Assembly: GCA_022750155.1 (NCBI GenBank) | Contig: JAKIWG010000006.1 | Coordinates: forward strand, 1 to 64,000 | DNA from: Thermoplasmata archaeon | GTDB lineage: Archaea; Thermoplasmatota; Thermoplasmata; Lutacidiplasmatales; UBA184 | Direction of reading: 5' to 3' | DNA length: 64,000 nt | Shown: positions 1 to 10,532 of the stretch, piece after piece | Layout of the letters: each line of letters opens with the position of its first letter | Position numbering within the stretch: the first letter of the stretch is position 1 | Translations under genes and position numbers: made by a program | Notes under the pieces: generated by a model | Databases searched by the model: none | What the model saw: only the letters and a program-made list of their open reading frames with translations | Told to the model about the DNA's origin: nothing

Positions 1-2
1 TC

Positions 3-95
3 CCGTTCTTCCCCATCGCGAGCGTGATCAAGCAATCGTTCCGGTTCGAGGCGTTCGGGCTGATGGGGCCCGAAGCGAACCACGAGTACGCCTGA
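3..95 (+). CDS. C-terminal end of an unidentified protein truncated by the window edge (...PFFPIASVIKQSFRFEAFGLMGPEANHEYA*)
   Basis: Open frame from window start to TGA at 93-95; no family recognised. Confidence 0.35.
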   Translation, partial: PFFPIASVIKQSFRFEAFGLMGPEANHEYA

Positions 96-131
96 GGCAC
101 ACCGTCGGGAGTGCCGGCTGGGCGACCCTTC

Positions 132-2222
132 TCACGCGAGCCGCGTGCCGCAATTCGGACAGAACACGTACGCGAGCTGGGGAAACACCCCGTGGCACTT
201 CGGGCAGCGGACCTGGGGCACCGAGGACGGACGGGGGGTCGCGACAGGGATGTAGGGGGGCGGTGGCGGCGGTGGGGGAGGAGGAGGCGGGGGTAGGTAA
301 GATATGGGAGGGGGAGGCGGCGGCGGAAGGACCAAGTGAGGGGGAAACCCCGAGGAGCTCGGGAGCGGAGAACCCACCGGATTCGACCCCCCGAGCGGGC
401 TCTGGGAGAACGGCGTGGGTGGGTACGCCGCCCCGGGGCCGGTCGACGGCATGAGGCCCCGATGCGGTGGGAGACCGAGCGCCTGCACGACGAGCGGGGT
501 GAGGATCCAGGGTGGAGCGAGCGGGCTTTCGATGATCGCACGGGCCTGCCCCGTGCTCACGCCGACCACCCCCTGCTCCTCCGAAGGCGGAGGTCGAGAA
601 TAGTGGAAGACGAACCACGCCTTCCTCTGCGGGATGACCGTCGGCGAGGGCTGGAGGTTCGCCCACGGAATCCGGAGCTCGGACCCGGGTCGCTGAAACA
701 CCACCCCTTGCGACGTAATCCCGACCGCCCGGATGCTGTTCTGGCGCACCGAGAAGATGAACAGCCCCGCCCACAAGGCCAGCAGGGGGAGGACGAGTAT
801 CAGTAGCCCGATTCCCGACCCGTCGAGGGAGAGGGCGAACGTGAATGGCAGGATCAGAAGGATGCCGATCACGAACGGTAGACCTATCGCGCCGGCCTGT
901 GTCTGGTACCAGTTCGCCGAGGGGACCCACTGGACGGGGGTGCCCGGCGGAGTATTGAACCCCTTCCAGACCCGCCGGAGCCGAACCGTTTGGGCCGTGA
1001 TCATGACGAGTTGGACGACGATCAGGAGCAGCGGGAGGAGCAGCACGGTCAGGACGACGCCCACGAGGTCGACGTTCACCTGGGGGCTCGGGTTGACGAG
1101 GATCGTCCAGCTCCCGTGGGAGTAGACCGAAGTGGATGTGTAGAGAGTGCCCGAGTTCTTCTCCCCGCTGAACAGGATCACATATCCATCGACCGAATCG
1201 TACGTGACCGCCATGCCGAAGCCGAGGCCCGCATCCGGAGTCCCGCTGGGGGAGATCTTGGTCCAACCCGCGGGCCCGAACGTCCAGCTGTCCCCGAGGA
1301 CCGTTCCGCTCGCGTATCCGCCGAACATCAGCAGATAGTTGTCCCCGGAGTCGAAGCATGCCGCCATGGCACGACGGGGGGCCGGGCCGGCGCCGAGCGC
1401 CGGGTTGAGCTCCGTCCAATTCCCGCCGTGGTAGGTCCAGGTATCGCCGAGCAGGGTCGCCGGTCCCAGGCCCCCGAAGAGCACGGAGTCGTTGGTGATG
1501 GGGTCGTATTGCAGCATCGCGTCGTATCGGCCCAGCGGGATCACCGAAGCCGGTCCGGGGTGCACCGGGCTCCACCGGTCCTTCGCGAACGTCCAGGTGT
1601 CCTGGTACGCCTCCGCCGACCCCCCCGGATCTCCCCCGAACAGAAGGAGGCCCCGGGCCGAATCGTCGTAGGTCATGCCGGCCATCCCACGGGCGGCGGG
1701 GGCCGGGCCGGTGACCGTCGTGAGGTCGGTCCAGTGTCCGGAGGCGAACGCCCAGGTATCGTTGAGGGAGGGCTGGCAGCTCAAGCTGACACATCCGCCG
1801 AAGAGGATCAACTGCTGGTCGGGGGCATCGTAGGTGAGAGAAGCTCCCCAGCGCGCCGACGGAGCGTTGAGGAGGGTACCGGTGAGGTTCGACCAGTTCC
1901 CCCGGGCGAACACCCACGTCGTGGCCACGGGAATCCCGGCGAGATTCCAGCCGCCGAACAGAAGCGAGTAGCCCCCCGAGAGGTTCGTTGCGAAGGAGGC
2001 GTACGCGGCCGGCGGTGGAGAGACCCCGTTCGAGACGTACGACGGCCCGGGGGCGACCGGGTGGACGATTGTCGTGGTCCCGGAGACGATGGGGGCTACT
2101 GGATGGGAAGCCGCCCCGGCCGCTACGAACCCGGGGACGATGAGCAGCGTGAGCACCGCAAGCAGCGCGCCCCACAGCGTGGCCCGACGCCGCGGCTCCG
2201 CGCGCAAGAATCCCCCGTCCAT
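132..2222 (-). CDS. Secreted/membrane kelch-repeat (beta-propeller) protein with TM segments, Pro-rich linker and C-terminal zinc ribbon
   Basis: Repeated 'YD...LLFGG...DTWTF..G.W' kelch units; signal-like N-terminus; TM stretches LVGVVLTVLLLPLLLIVVQLVM and FVIGILLILPFTFAL; C-terminal CPKC...CPNC. Start set at internal ATG (MDGGFLRAEP). Confidence 0.85.
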   Translation of the reverse strand: MDGGFLRAEPRRRATLWGALLAVLTLLIVPGFVAAGAASHPVAPIVSGTTTIVHPVAPGPSYVSNGVSPPPAAYASFATNLSGGYSLLFGGWNLAGIPVATTWVFARGNWSNLTGTLLNAPSARWGASLTYDAPDQQLILFGGCVSLSCQPSLNDTWAFASGHWTDLTTVTGPAPAARGMAGMTYDDSARGLLLFGGDPGGSAEAYQDTWTFAKDRWSPVHPGPASVIPLGRYDAMLQYDPITNDSVLFGGLGPATLLGDTWTYHGGNWTELNPALGAGPAPRRAMAACFDSGDNYLLMFGGYASGTVLGDSWTFGPAGWTKISPSGTPDAGLGFGMAVTYDSVDGYVILFSGEKNSGTLYTSTSVYSHGSWTILVNPSPQVNVDLVGVVLTVLLLPLLLIVVQLVMITAQTVRLRRVWKGFNTPPGTPVQWVPSANWYQTQAGAIGLPFVIGILLILPFTFALSLDGSGIGLLILVLPLLALWAGLFIFSVRQNSIRAVGITSQGVVFQRPGSELRIPWANLQPSPTVIPQRKAWFVFHYSRPPPSEEQGVVGVSTGQARAIIESPLAPPWILTPLVVQALGLPPHRGLMPSTGPGAAYPPTPFSQSPLGGSNPVGSPLPSSSGFPPHLVLPPPPPPPISYLPPPPPPPPPPPPPYIPVATPRPSSVPQVRCPKCHGVFPQLAYVFCPNCGTRLA

Positions 2223-2337
2223 GGCCCCCGGTGCGCCGACAGGAGAGATACGGCATCCGCTACAAGAATTCACCCGGCCGCGAATCGGCGGTTCGATGGG
2301 ATTCTTCCGAGGGCCGCGACCGGACCGTTCCATGCGT

Positions 2338-3186
2338 TCAGACCACCTGGCGGGGCCCGACCAGTCGGTCCGCGAGATGGATCCAACGTACGAAGGCGCG
2401 GCGAAGCAGGAACACCGCCCCCAGGAGCCCTACCGGCGCCAACAGCCCGACCCACGCGACGTATCCGATCCAATCGCTCGCGAACCCCGGGAATGCGAGC
2501 CCGACGCCGATCACCGCCTCCGGGGCGAAGATCGCGGGGAGGAGGAATGCTCCGGTTCGGTACGCCCGCGACCGATCGAGGTCGATCGCGGGGATACCCG
2601 AGCCCGAGATTGGTATCATGATCGCCCGGATCGCTCGGAGGTGGACCGCGACCTGGAGGGCCGAGAGCAGGACGGTCACGGCGAAGAACACGGTCTCCCC
2701 GATAGCCAACGCGTCCGGACCGGAGTCGGGACTCGCGGAGATGTCCCCGAGGACCAGGAGCATCACGAGGATCCCGACCCCGAACCCCGCGCTCGCGATC
2801 ACCCCGTAGAGGGTGTCGCGGAGCGCGAGCTCGGCCGGCCCGACCACCTCATCCCGCCAGGTGGAACCCACCGGAAGGTCGACCTCGAGTTCCCGGACCG
2901 CGGTGGTCCATCGGCGGAGCGCCACGATCCCGAGCGGGAGAAGGAGTAGGAAGGAGAGGAAGAACCCCGCGACCAGGAATCCGAGGACGATGACGCCCTG
3001 CGACGTGCTCACGCTGGGAGGCACGATGATGAACCCGGTGACCGGGATCAGCAGGATGAGCACGCCGAGCCAGGCCGTCGCGTAGAACGCGTACCAGCCG
3101 AGCGCGTGACGCGCGCTCACGACCGAGCGATAGAGGGCGGGCACGTGGCTCGAGTCGTCCTCGGCCATGATCGGTTCGGCGGCCAT
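2338..3186 (-). CDS. Multi-pass integral membrane protein, unknown function
   Basis: Several long hydrophobic segments; stop/start 5 bp from the neighbouring gene. Confidence 0.75.
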   Translation of the reverse strand: MAAEPIMAEDDSSHVPALYRSVVSARHALGWYAFYATAWLGVLILLIPVTGFIIVPPSVSTSQGVIVLGFLVAGFFLSFLLLLPLGIVALRRWTTAVRELEVDLPVGSTWRDEVVGPAELALRDTLYGVIASAGFGVGILVMLLVLGDISASPDSGPDALAIGETVFFAVTVLLSALQVAVHLRAIRAIMIPISGSGIPAIDLDRSRAYRTGAFLLPAIFAPEAVIGVGLAFPGFASDWIGYVAWVGLLAPVGLLGAVFLLRRAFVRWIHLADRLVGPRQVV

Positions 3187-3190
3187 CGCG

Positions 3191-3925
3191 TTAGGTCAGC
3201 GACCCCTGGAGCCGGACCGGCGCGCCGCACCGCTGGCACTTGGGCGAGGCGTGATCGATGGTCTCCAGGTCGGTCAGTGCCCCGCAGTATTCGCAGCTGA
3301 CGCGGTTCTCGAGCGCCTTGTCCACCAGGGTCTGGTACCGGGCGGCCCGGACCTCGCGAAGCGCGTGGATCCGGAAGGCGTCCTGCACGAACACGTACAC
3401 GAGCGGCGTCGCCGGGACACTGTCCCACTCGACCGAGCGCAATGGGCCCGCGCTCAACGGCGAGGCCGAGGCCGATCCGGGGTGACCGAGGTAGAAGTGG
3501 AGGTCCCCTTCGGTCCCGGGGCTCGCCGTGAAGTTCTGGATGTCGTCGTAGTTGGCGTACTGCAGGGTGGTCGAGAAGATCCCAGAGACCGCGAGCACCC
3601 GTCGGTTGGTGATCGCATAGGCGTGCCCCCGCCAGGACAGGTAGATCAGGAGCAGGGGGACGATGAGGATGAATGCCTCGAACCCCCAATAGCTCGGGTC
3701 GGAGGAGGCCACCGGGGAGGTAGCCCCGATGAGGCCGATGAAGAAGATGACCACGAAGAAGGTGGTCCACCCCCAATACATCGTGAGGAAGGCGGGCCGT
3801 GCCTCGAACAGGATCCGCTCGTCGGCCCGGAGCCAGCGGCGGGGAAACGCGCCCGGCCAGAGCGAATCCGGCCGGTGCATGAGCAGCTCGGTCTCGGTGC
3901 GCGGAACCCCTGCCGAACCGGCCAT
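3191..3925 (-). CDS. Membrane protein with PH-like (bPH2-type) domain and C-terminal zinc ribbon
   Basis: Two TM helices followed by 'YAITNRRVLAVSGIFSTTLQYANYDDIQNF' typical of bacterial-PH domains; CEYC...CQRC at C-terminus. Confidence 0.75.
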   Translation of the reverse strand: MAGSAGVPRTETELLMHRPDSLWPGAFPRRWLRADERILFEARPAFLTMYWGWTTFFVVIFFIGLIGATSPVASSDPSYWGFEAFILIVPLLLIYLSWRGHAYAITNRRVLAVSGIFSTTLQYANYDDIQNFTASPGTEGDLHFYLGHPGSASASPLSAGPLRSVEWDSVPATPLVYVFVQDAFRIHALREVRAARYQTLVDKALENRVSCEYCGALTDLETIDHASPKCQRCGAPVRLQGSLT

Positions 3926-4207
3926 TCGCCCGGGCGGGACCGAATTCGAGGGATAATAGCATGGACTCCGGACCGAAGGGGACAGTTCCAGCGAATCCGG
4001 GCCAACGCCCGGCGGTCGGCACGGGAGCGGTGAGTCCCGCCACACCCTGCCACGTCCCGGGCCGGTACGCGAGGATGTGGGGGCCGATGGGTGCCATCCG
4101 GGTCGCCCTCCCCTACCCACCCGGTTTCCTGCCCGCGAGAACCAGGTCCACCCCCTCGGGGGGACCAACCGAACGGAGGGTCCGGAGGTTCGACCGGTAC
4201 GATCGTC

Positions 4208-4930
4208 CTACGGGGAAGGGCGGTCGGGATACCCGACGAGGTCGTCGCCCTGCTCGAGGTCGAGGAGGTGTCCCATCCGCCGCCGTTTCGTCTCGAGGTA
4301 CGGCCGGTCGTGGGCGTTCGGTGGGACGATCACCGGTATTCGACCATTGATCTTCACCCCGTGCTCCTGCAGGTCCCGGATCTTGTCCGGGTTGTTGGTC
4401 AGGATGCGGATCGAATTGACGTGGAGCGAGCCGAGCATGTGGGCCGCGATCCCGTAGTCCCGCTCGTCCGGCCGGAACCCCAGGAGTTCGTTCGCCTGCA
4501 CGGTGTCGTAGCCGGAGTCCTGGAGCTGGTAGGCCCGGATCTTGTTCGCAAAGCCGATCCCCCGTCCCTCCTGCCGAAGGTAGAGGACGATGCCCGAATC
4601 CATCTTCCCGATCCGCTCGAGCGATTCGATCAGCTGGTCCCGGCAGTCGCACCGCAGCGAGCCGATGGCGTCCCCCGTGAGGCACTCGGAGTGGAGCCGG
4701 ACCGGAACGTCCTCCCCCTCCAGGATGTTGCCGTGGATGAACGCCGCGTGCTCCTTCTTGTCCGAATTGCTCCAGAAGGCCACGACCTGATAATCCCCGA
4801 ACCGGGTGGGCAACTCGGCGATCGCCACGATCCGGACGCAGGTATCCGGTGCGTCCGGGCACACATGGTCCTCGTTCTCCTTCAGGAGATCGCGGATGGC
4901 GTCGGGAGCGATGCCCATCAACGCTCTCAC
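4208..4930 (-). CDS. ribA: GTP cyclohydrolase II
   Basis: Motifs VRLHSECLTGDAIGSLRCDCRDQL, YLRQEGRGIG, ANELLGF, ILTNNPDKIRDL. Confidence 0.95.
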   Translation of the reverse strand: MRALMGIAPDAIRDLLKENEDHVCPDAPDTCVRIVAIAELPTRFGDYQVVAFWSNSDKKEHAAFIHGNILEGEDVPVRLHSECLTGDAIGSLRCDCRDQLIESLERIGKMDSGIVLYLRQEGRGIGFANKIRAYQLQDSGYDTVQANELLGFRPDERDYGIAAHMLGSLHVNSIRILTNNPDKIRDLQEHGVKINGRIPVIVPPNAHDRPYLETKRRRMGHLLDLEQGDDLVGYPDRPSP

Positions 4931-5011
4931 CGCCGTCGGGTTAAAACCCTGAGTGGGGGGCCGACGCCCTCGCGAGCGGACGCCCCCGGGGGCGTCGCCC
5001 CGTAGGCACCG

Positions 5012-6331
5012 TCACGGAATGTACGTCTGGAGCTCACCCGAAAAGCTTCCCGTGCCCAGAAGGGCGAGGTCGTCTCCGCTGAGTGAGGTTCCCGTTTCCA
5101 CCTCGAGCGACTGGGAGGCGCTCACGCTCGAACCGCCCCCCGTGGTCCAGCTCCCGGTGTACAATGAATAGGTGGCCAACACGCTCCCCGTGATGGACAG
5201 CACATTCACCGTCCACGTCGGGGATGGGTTGACGATCCCCCCGGTGGAGTGGACGATCTCGATCGCCATGTTGTTCCATACGAGGCCCCCGCCGGCGGCC
5301 TGGACGGTGAAGTTGTACCAGTACGACCCTCCGGCACTCGCCTCGGACGGGGTGGAAAGAGTGATCGACGACCCGAGGTTTCCTCCGCCACCTCCGCTGG
5401 TCCCGCCCCCTGGGATCAGCGAGCCGCACGCGGCGGTAGCGGTGGCCGAGGTCGTGAGCGTTCCGAGGGTCCCGTTCACCGACGCGGAGAACTGAGCGGC
5501 GCTCGTCGCACTCGAGCCGGCCGCGTACGAACAATCCGAGTAGAACACCTCCCACGCCGCCCCGGTTCCGAACCCGGAGACGGAGACCCCCCCCAAAAGC
5601 AGGAAGATCGCGTTGGCGTGCGTGTGGTTCTGCAGGAATGCCGCGCCGCCTGCGACCCCCGGCGCCGCCGCCGAAGCGGCCGCTCCCGAGTCGATCACGT
5701 CCGCGGGGATCGCGGACAACGAGGAGAAGCTGGCCTGGCACGAGCCCCCCGTGGCCACCGTGGCCAGCGCCGTCGCCTGGCCGTTGAGCACGATCACAAA
5801 GAGCATGCCGGTGGATCCGGTGTAGATGAACCACCAGAACGGGAGGGACCCGGACGACGCACCGCCGGCCCCGGCCGGAACGGTGAAGGAGGTCGGCGCA
5901 CCGCTCACCGGGACGACTGTGCAACCGGCGGCCGGTGCCAGATCCGAAGGCGTCCCGGCGAGAGGCTGCTGGAGGCCCAGCCCGATCGTGGCGGCGAGCG
6001 TCGGGTAGGTGCTCGAATAGCGACTGGCCGCCGAGGACGCCGCCGCCCGTGCCGAGGAGAACGAATCGCTGACTCCCGAGGACGTACTGGACGGCTTGAG
6101 TCCCGGTATCGCACCGGCGAAGTAGAGCCCGATGAACGCGAGGATGACCACCACCACGACGACCACGGCGACGATCATTCCGGTCCGCGGGCGCGCCGGG
6201 GCGGGCGAAGCTCCCCACGCGGGAGCGGCCGACGGGCTGACCCCCCCGGGAGGTGGTGCTTGCCCGCCGACCCGTGTCATGGCCGGCGCCGGCGACGGAG
6301 CCATCGTTCCATCAGGACTCGAAGGGTTCAT
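5012..6331 (-). CDS. Membrane-anchored extracellular protein (archaeal pilin/secreted type), unknown function
   Basis: Pro-rich N-terminus, single TM (GMIVAVVVVVVVILAFIGLYFAGAIPG), long Ser/Thr/Gly-rich ectodomain. Confidence 0.7.
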   Translation of the reverse strand: MNPSSPDGTMAPSPAPAMTRVGGQAPPPGGVSPSAAPAWGASPAPARPRTGMIVAVVVVVVVILAFIGLYFAGAIPGLKPSSTSSGVSDSFSSARAAASSAASRYSSTYPTLAATIGLGLQQPLAGTPSDLAPAAGCTVVPVSGAPTSFTVPAGAGGASSGSLPFWWFIYTGSTGMLFVIVLNGQATALATVATGGSCQASFSSLSAIPADVIDSGAAASAAAPGVAGGAAFLQNHTHANAIFLLLGGVSVSGFGTGAAWEVFYSDCSYAAGSSATSAAQFSASVNGTLGTLTTSATATAACGSLIPGGGTSGGGGGNLGSSITLSTPSEASAGGSYWYNFTVQAAGGGLVWNNMAIEIVHSTGGIVNPSPTWTVNVLSITGSVLATYSLYTGSWTTGGGSSVSASQSLEVETGTSLSGDDLALLGTGSFSGELQTYIP

Positions 6332-6526
6332 TCCTGACCTCAGGTTCGGGCGATGGGGTGCGGGTTGATGTGCCCATCGGTGGGGGCGTGTCACTCCCTG
6401 ACCCTCGGGCTGGGGGCCACCTTCCCCGCGACGGGGGACGATGGCCTCGCTCCCCACCAGAGGAACCGGTCGACGATCCATCCCCCGTCGCATGACCCGA
6501 GGGGGATGGGGCGGCCCCCCGCGGGC

Positions 6527-7006
6527 TCACGAGGGCCGGGCGGGTTCCGGAGGGCGGTGACGGCCGGACCGCGCCAGCGCGGGAAACCATCGTTCGAACA
6601 AGGGCCGGCCGAGCCAGAGCCCCGTGACGATCCCCAAGTCCGCCATCAGCAGGTCGAACGGATCGTAGAAGTCCGACAGCGCTTTGAGGCATCCGAGCGC
6701 CCCTACGACCGCGCCGAGACCGACGGAGAGCCCGAAGGACAGCCTCGGGGCCCCTTCGGCGAGGAGGGGGTAGGCCACGCCGAGACCCCCCGCGAGCACC
6801 CCGACGGCCACGAGCACGTCCCACGGGTCGGGGAGGTCGGTCGTGAGCTTGATGAGGGCGAGGACCACCGCATTGAGCGCGACGACGAGCTCGACCCCCC
6901 GGCGCCCCTGGAGGAAGTAGCCGAACCCCAGGGCGATCGGAAACTCGAGGACGAAGAGGTCCGTCATCTGGGGAGTGATCCCCGGGGAAAGGAGGAATCC
7001 GGTCAC
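6527..7006 (-). CDS. Small integral membrane protein, unknown function
   Basis: About four hydrophobic segments over 159 aa. Confidence 0.65.
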   Translation of the reverse strand: MTGFLLSPGITPQMTDLFVLEFPIALGFGYFLQGRRGVELVVALNAVVLALIKLTTDLPDPWDVLVAVGVLAGGLGVAYPLLAEGAPRLSFGLSVGLGAVVGALGCLKALSDFYDPFDLLMADLGIVTGLWLGRPLFERWFPALARSGRHRPPEPARPS

Positions 7007-7049
7007 GGTTCGGCTCCCGTCGGCGGCTCGCGGGTCGGGGCCGGCCCGG

Positions 7050-8702
7050 CTAGGCCCCCGAGAGCAGGGTCTCCAGCAGGCCCACGGGGGGACAGCCGAA
7101 GCTCAGCAGGCGGTCGTGGAACGCCCGGAGGGAACCGCCGAACGCCCCGGCGAGGAACTTCGTTCGGGCATCCAGGATGGCCAGCTTGCCGAGGGTGTAG
7201 CAGAAGTACTCCGGATTGAACGTCCCCCGGACCGCCTCGCGCTCCGCCGGCAGCGCCTCGAAATACGCTTCGCGCTGGAACAACTGCGTCGCCTCCGGCA
7301 GCGACATCCCCCCGGTGTGCAACCCGATCGACGCGATGAGCCGGCAGTCCCTCAACAGTGCGTCGTGGAGCTGGGCGACCTCGGCCTCCGGCGAGCCCGC
7401 CCCGAGGCCGGCCTCGACGGCGAGCTGCTCGGCGTAGTGCGCCCACCCTTCGGTGAAGGAGGCCGAGAGGTAGACCTTGCGGGTGAGCGAGGCCGCTCCC
7501 CGCCGGAAGTGCAGGAACTGCAGGTAGTGCCCGGGATAGACCTCGTGGACCGTGATGTTCCGGAGCATCGGGTCGTTCATCGAACGGAGCCACTGTTCCT
7601 GCCGCTCCGGGCTCCAAGTCGGGTCGACCGGCGTCACGAAATATATCCCCTCGTCGCCCGCCACGTCGAACGGACCGGGAGGGTTCATGCTCGCCGTGGA
7701 GAGCGCCCGACCGTACGACGGCGTCTCCTCGACGCGGCAGGAGGAGGGAGTGGGGATCGTCACGAGCTTCTGGGCCTCCACGAACTCACGGGTCTCGTTC
7801 ACGAACGCCTGGGCCTGGGGAACGAGGTTGGCGGCCGTCGTGTGCCGTCGGTACATCCCCTCGAGCAGGGCCTCCACCGTGACGGGCGGGACCGATCCGC
7901 GCGCGATCTCCTTCAACCGGGCCTGATTCCGGGCGAGGTCCGCCCGGCCGGACGCGAGCACCTCGGCGGTGGGGGTCCGGATCCCCTCCCGGACCCAGAG
8001 GAGGCGCTGGTATCGCTCGGCCCCGAGCGCGAACTCGTCGACGGCCCGGGGGAGCCACTCTTCCCGCAGTCGATGGAGGAAATCGAGGTCGGCGACCTCG
8101 GCCGGCGCCCGGGCCGCAGCGACCCGTCCGCCGAGCTCGGCCCCTCCCCGCCGGGCGGCCTCCTCGGCCTCCGCGAAATGGCTGGGCAGCCCGCCCCCCA
8201 TCGAGATCGCCAGCTGAACGAACGGCTTCGGGAGCTCCGGTCGAAGGCGGGCCCGCCCCTGGGCCATCAGCCGGGGCACCGCCTCCAGCGCACGGACCAT
8301 CGCCTCGACCCGGTCGGCCAAGGGGGCGTACTCGCGCACCATGTACGAAGTCAGGGAGACCGCGCCCACGAACGACATCGGGTTGCGTTCGAGGTCGAAC
8401 GATTCGGTCAGGTCGAACAGGGAGCTCTCCAGAAGCAGCTCGAGGAGCATCCGGTCGAGGCGACGGGGCTCCGAGAGACGGTCTTCCGGAACCGCCCTCA
8501 GCCGCTCGAGCAAACGGAGGCTGTGAGCGACCCATTCGGCCGTCGCCGAGGCGCTCAGGTCGGGGACCCGGCCATCGTACCGGTGCAGGCCGAGGAACAC
8601 GGCGTACCCCGGGGAGAGGTGGAACACGTGGTCCACGACCTCCGCCTCCAGGAGGCCGAGCTCCGAGCGGTCGGTGGACTCGAGGTCGGGACGTGCGCTC
8701 AT
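7050..8702 (-). CDS. DUF885 family protein (putative metallopeptidase-like)
   Basis: HEVYPGHYLQFLHFRR motif and overall DUF885-like sequence. Confidence 0.85.
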   Translation of the reverse strand: MSARPDLESTDRSELGLLEAEVVDHVFHLSPGYAVFLGLHRYDGRVPDLSASATAEWVAHSLRLLERLRAVPEDRLSEPRRLDRMLLELLLESSLFDLTESFDLERNPMSFVGAVSLTSYMVREYAPLADRVEAMVRALEAVPRLMAQGRARLRPELPKPFVQLAISMGGGLPSHFAEAEEAARRGGAELGGRVAAARAPAEVADLDFLHRLREEWLPRAVDEFALGAERYQRLLWVREGIRTPTAEVLASGRADLARNQARLKEIARGSVPPVTVEALLEGMYRRHTTAANLVPQAQAFVNETREFVEAQKLVTIPTPSSCRVEETPSYGRALSTASMNPPGPFDVAGDEGIYFVTPVDPTWSPERQEQWLRSMNDPMLRNITVHEVYPGHYLQFLHFRRGAASLTRKVYLSASFTEGWAHYAEQLAVEAGLGAGSPEAEVAQLHDALLRDCRLIASIGLHTGGMSLPEATQLFQREAYFEALPAEREAVRGTFNPEYFCYTLGKLAILDARTKFLAGAFGGSLRAFHDRLLSFGCPPVGLLETLLSGA

Positions 8703-8819
8703 GGATGGTTCGGGACCTGGAGTGCCCTCCCACTGGCCCCCCCCAGATAAGTACTGGGGCGGGTCGCCGCGCGCCCCATCCCGATATCAGCGGGGGGGGG
8801 TGTCCAAGGCGCACGCGCC

Positions 8820-9230
8820 TCAGTCGTTCCACGCCATTCGGCACTTGGGGCACCACGGCCCGTCCATCTCCGACCCGCACAGGAAGCAGCGGGAGGACGG
8901 GGCGCGGGGCCGCATCGCCGGGAGACTCGCCTCCGCATCCGGCTCGGGAAGCGGGGGTGGGGGACCGTGATCCACGGCCGTCTCGGGGGAGGTCGGAGGT
9001 CTCGGGACGACCTTTCGGGGGGGCACGGTCGGTGCGTGACCGGGGGGGGAGGGTTGGGTCTTGGGTCGCACGGGCGCTCCCGGAGCCACGTTCCGCGGGG
9101 GCGCTTTCGGAGCCGGTCGGTCGGGGGGGCGGGGGGGCGAGACCGGCCGCGGCGGCGCGACCGGTTCCTCCTCGGGTTCCTCGTCGGTCTCCGTCTTGTC
9201 GCGGCGGAGCCTACGGAACAGGTCGACCAT
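8820..9230 (-). CDS. Pro-rich protein with C-terminal zinc ribbon
   Basis: Acidic/Pro-rich linker then CFLCGSEMDGPWCPKC. Confidence 0.6.
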   Translation of the reverse strand: MVDLFRRLRRDKTETDEEPEEEPVAPPRPVSPPRPPDRPAPKAPPRNVAPGAPVRPKTQPSPPGHAPTVPPRKVVPRPPTSPETAVDHGPPPPLPEPDAEASLPAMRPRAPSSRCFLCGSEMDGPWCPKCRMAWND

Positions 9231-9335
9231 CGCTCGTAATCGGTGTTCGGGGGTTTAAGTCCCTCGCGTCGGTGGGCTCCGAGCGCCCGATTCGCGGCGG
9301 CATAGGGTTTTCCCGCAGGCGGGTTAGGACCGCCC

Positions 9336-9800
9336 ATGGCCCGTAGCCCATCGGAACGGTTGGCCGAGCTGGGATTGACCCTGCCTACCCCGCCGCGACC
9401 GGCCGGGTCCTACGCCCCCGTGGTCGTCGAGGGCAACCAGGCCTGGGTCTCGGGACAGATCGTCGCCCGCGACGGCAGCGTCCTGTTCCCAGGAAAGGTC
9501 GATTCCGAGGTGTCGGCGGCCCAGGCGCGCGAAGTGGCCCGCCTCGCGACGCTGCAGGCCCTCAGCGCGTTGTCCGATACGCTGGGTTCCATCGACCGCA
9601 TCCGACGGGTCCTCCGGGTCGGGGTCTACGTCGCGTCGACCCCGACGTTCACCCAGCAGCACGAGGTCGGCAACGGCGCCACCGAGCTGCTGATCGAACT
9701 GTTCGAGGAGGCCGGGCGGGCCGCGCGCGCGTCCGTCGGGGTCCAGGCGCTTCCCCTGAACGCGCCCGTCGAGGTCGAGATGCTCGTGGCGTTCGACTGA
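9336..9800 (+). CDS. RidA/YjgF/YER057c family protein
   Basis: RidA-like layout: 'PPRPAGSYAPVVVEGNQAWVSGQIVARDG...QAREVARLATLQALSALSDTLGSIDRIRRVLRV'. Confidence 0.85.
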   Translation: MARSPSERLAELGLTLPTPPRPAGSYAPVVVEGNQAWVSGQIVARDGSVLFPGKVDSEVSAAQAREVARLATLQALSALSDTLGSIDRIRRVLRVGVYVASTPTFTQQHEVGNGATELLIELFEEAGRAARASVGVQALPLNAPVEVEMLVAFD

Positions 9801-9809
9801 GAGGCCCCC

Positions 9810-10466
9810 GTGGAGCGAACCGCCTGGGGCGAGGTCTATCGGCACGGCAAGGATCTCTACACCCGCAACGCCCGACCCGGCGAGCGCGTGTACGGCGAGG
9901 ATCTCCTCACGGACCACGAGGTGGAGTACCGGCATTGGGACCCGTGGCGGTCGAAGTTGGCCGCGCTCCTCCTGAAGGCCGCTCCCCAGCCCTGGTTCGT
10001 CTCGCCGCGCTCGCTCCTCTATCTGGGCGGAGCCCACGGCACGACGGTGAGCCACCTTTCCGATGCCCTGCCCGACGCCTCGCTGTACGTCGTGGAGAAG
10101 AGCCCGGTCTCCTTCGCACCGCTCCTCGCCCTGTCGCGACGGCGCGCCAACCTCTACCCGCTGCTCGCCGATGCCCAGCTCCCCGAACGGTACCGGGCCG
10201 ACGTCGGCGAGGTGGACCTGCTCTACCAAGATGTCGCGCAGCGCACCCAGGCCCAGATCTTCGCCGAGAACGCCGAAGCCTGCCTCAGAGGAGGGGGCCG
10301 CGGCATCCTGATGCTGAAGGTGCGCTCGGTCACCCAACGACGGTCCGGTCCCTCCGTGGTCGCGGAGGCTCGGCGCACGCTCGAGCAACGCGGTTGGAAA
10401 GTTCGCGCGACGGAGGACCTCACGCCGTTCGCCCGCGACCACATCGCCCTGATGATCACCGGCTGA
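9810..10466 (+). CDS. flpA: Fibrillarin-like rRNA/tRNA 2'-O-methyltransferase
   Basis: YGEDLL...EYRHWDPWRSKLAALLLKA...LLYLGGAHGTTVSHLSD...YVVEKSPVSFAPLL...LLYQDVAQRTQAQIF. Confidence 0.92.
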   Translation: MERTAWGEVYRHGKDLYTRNARPGERVYGEDLLTDHEVEYRHWDPWRSKLAALLLKAAPQPWFVSPRSLLYLGGAHGTTVSHLSDALPDASLYVVEKSPVSFAPLLALSRRRANLYPLLADAQLPERYRADVGEVDLLYQDVAQRTQAQIFAENAEACLRGGGRGILMLKVRSVTQRRSGPSVVAEARRTLEQRGWKVRATEDLTPFARDHIALMITG

Positions 10467-10532
10467 GCGCAGCGTTCAGCGTTCGCCCGCCGGTGGGGCG
10501 CGAAATACACCGGGCCGCTCGTATCGGCGGCG

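Noticed and set aside
260-330. G-rich low-complexity tract
   Set aside because: Explained by the poly-proline linker encoded on the minus strand of the kelch gene
28-2621. Long overlapping ORFs 28-2256 (-), 990-2621 (+) around the kelch gene
   Set aside because: Arg/Pro/Gly-rich frames shadowing a convincing kelch protein; typical of high-GC DNA
9810-10466. Expected Nop5 partner next to fibrillarin
   Set aside because: No Nop5-like ORF adjacent; absence from the window is not evidence of absence from the genome
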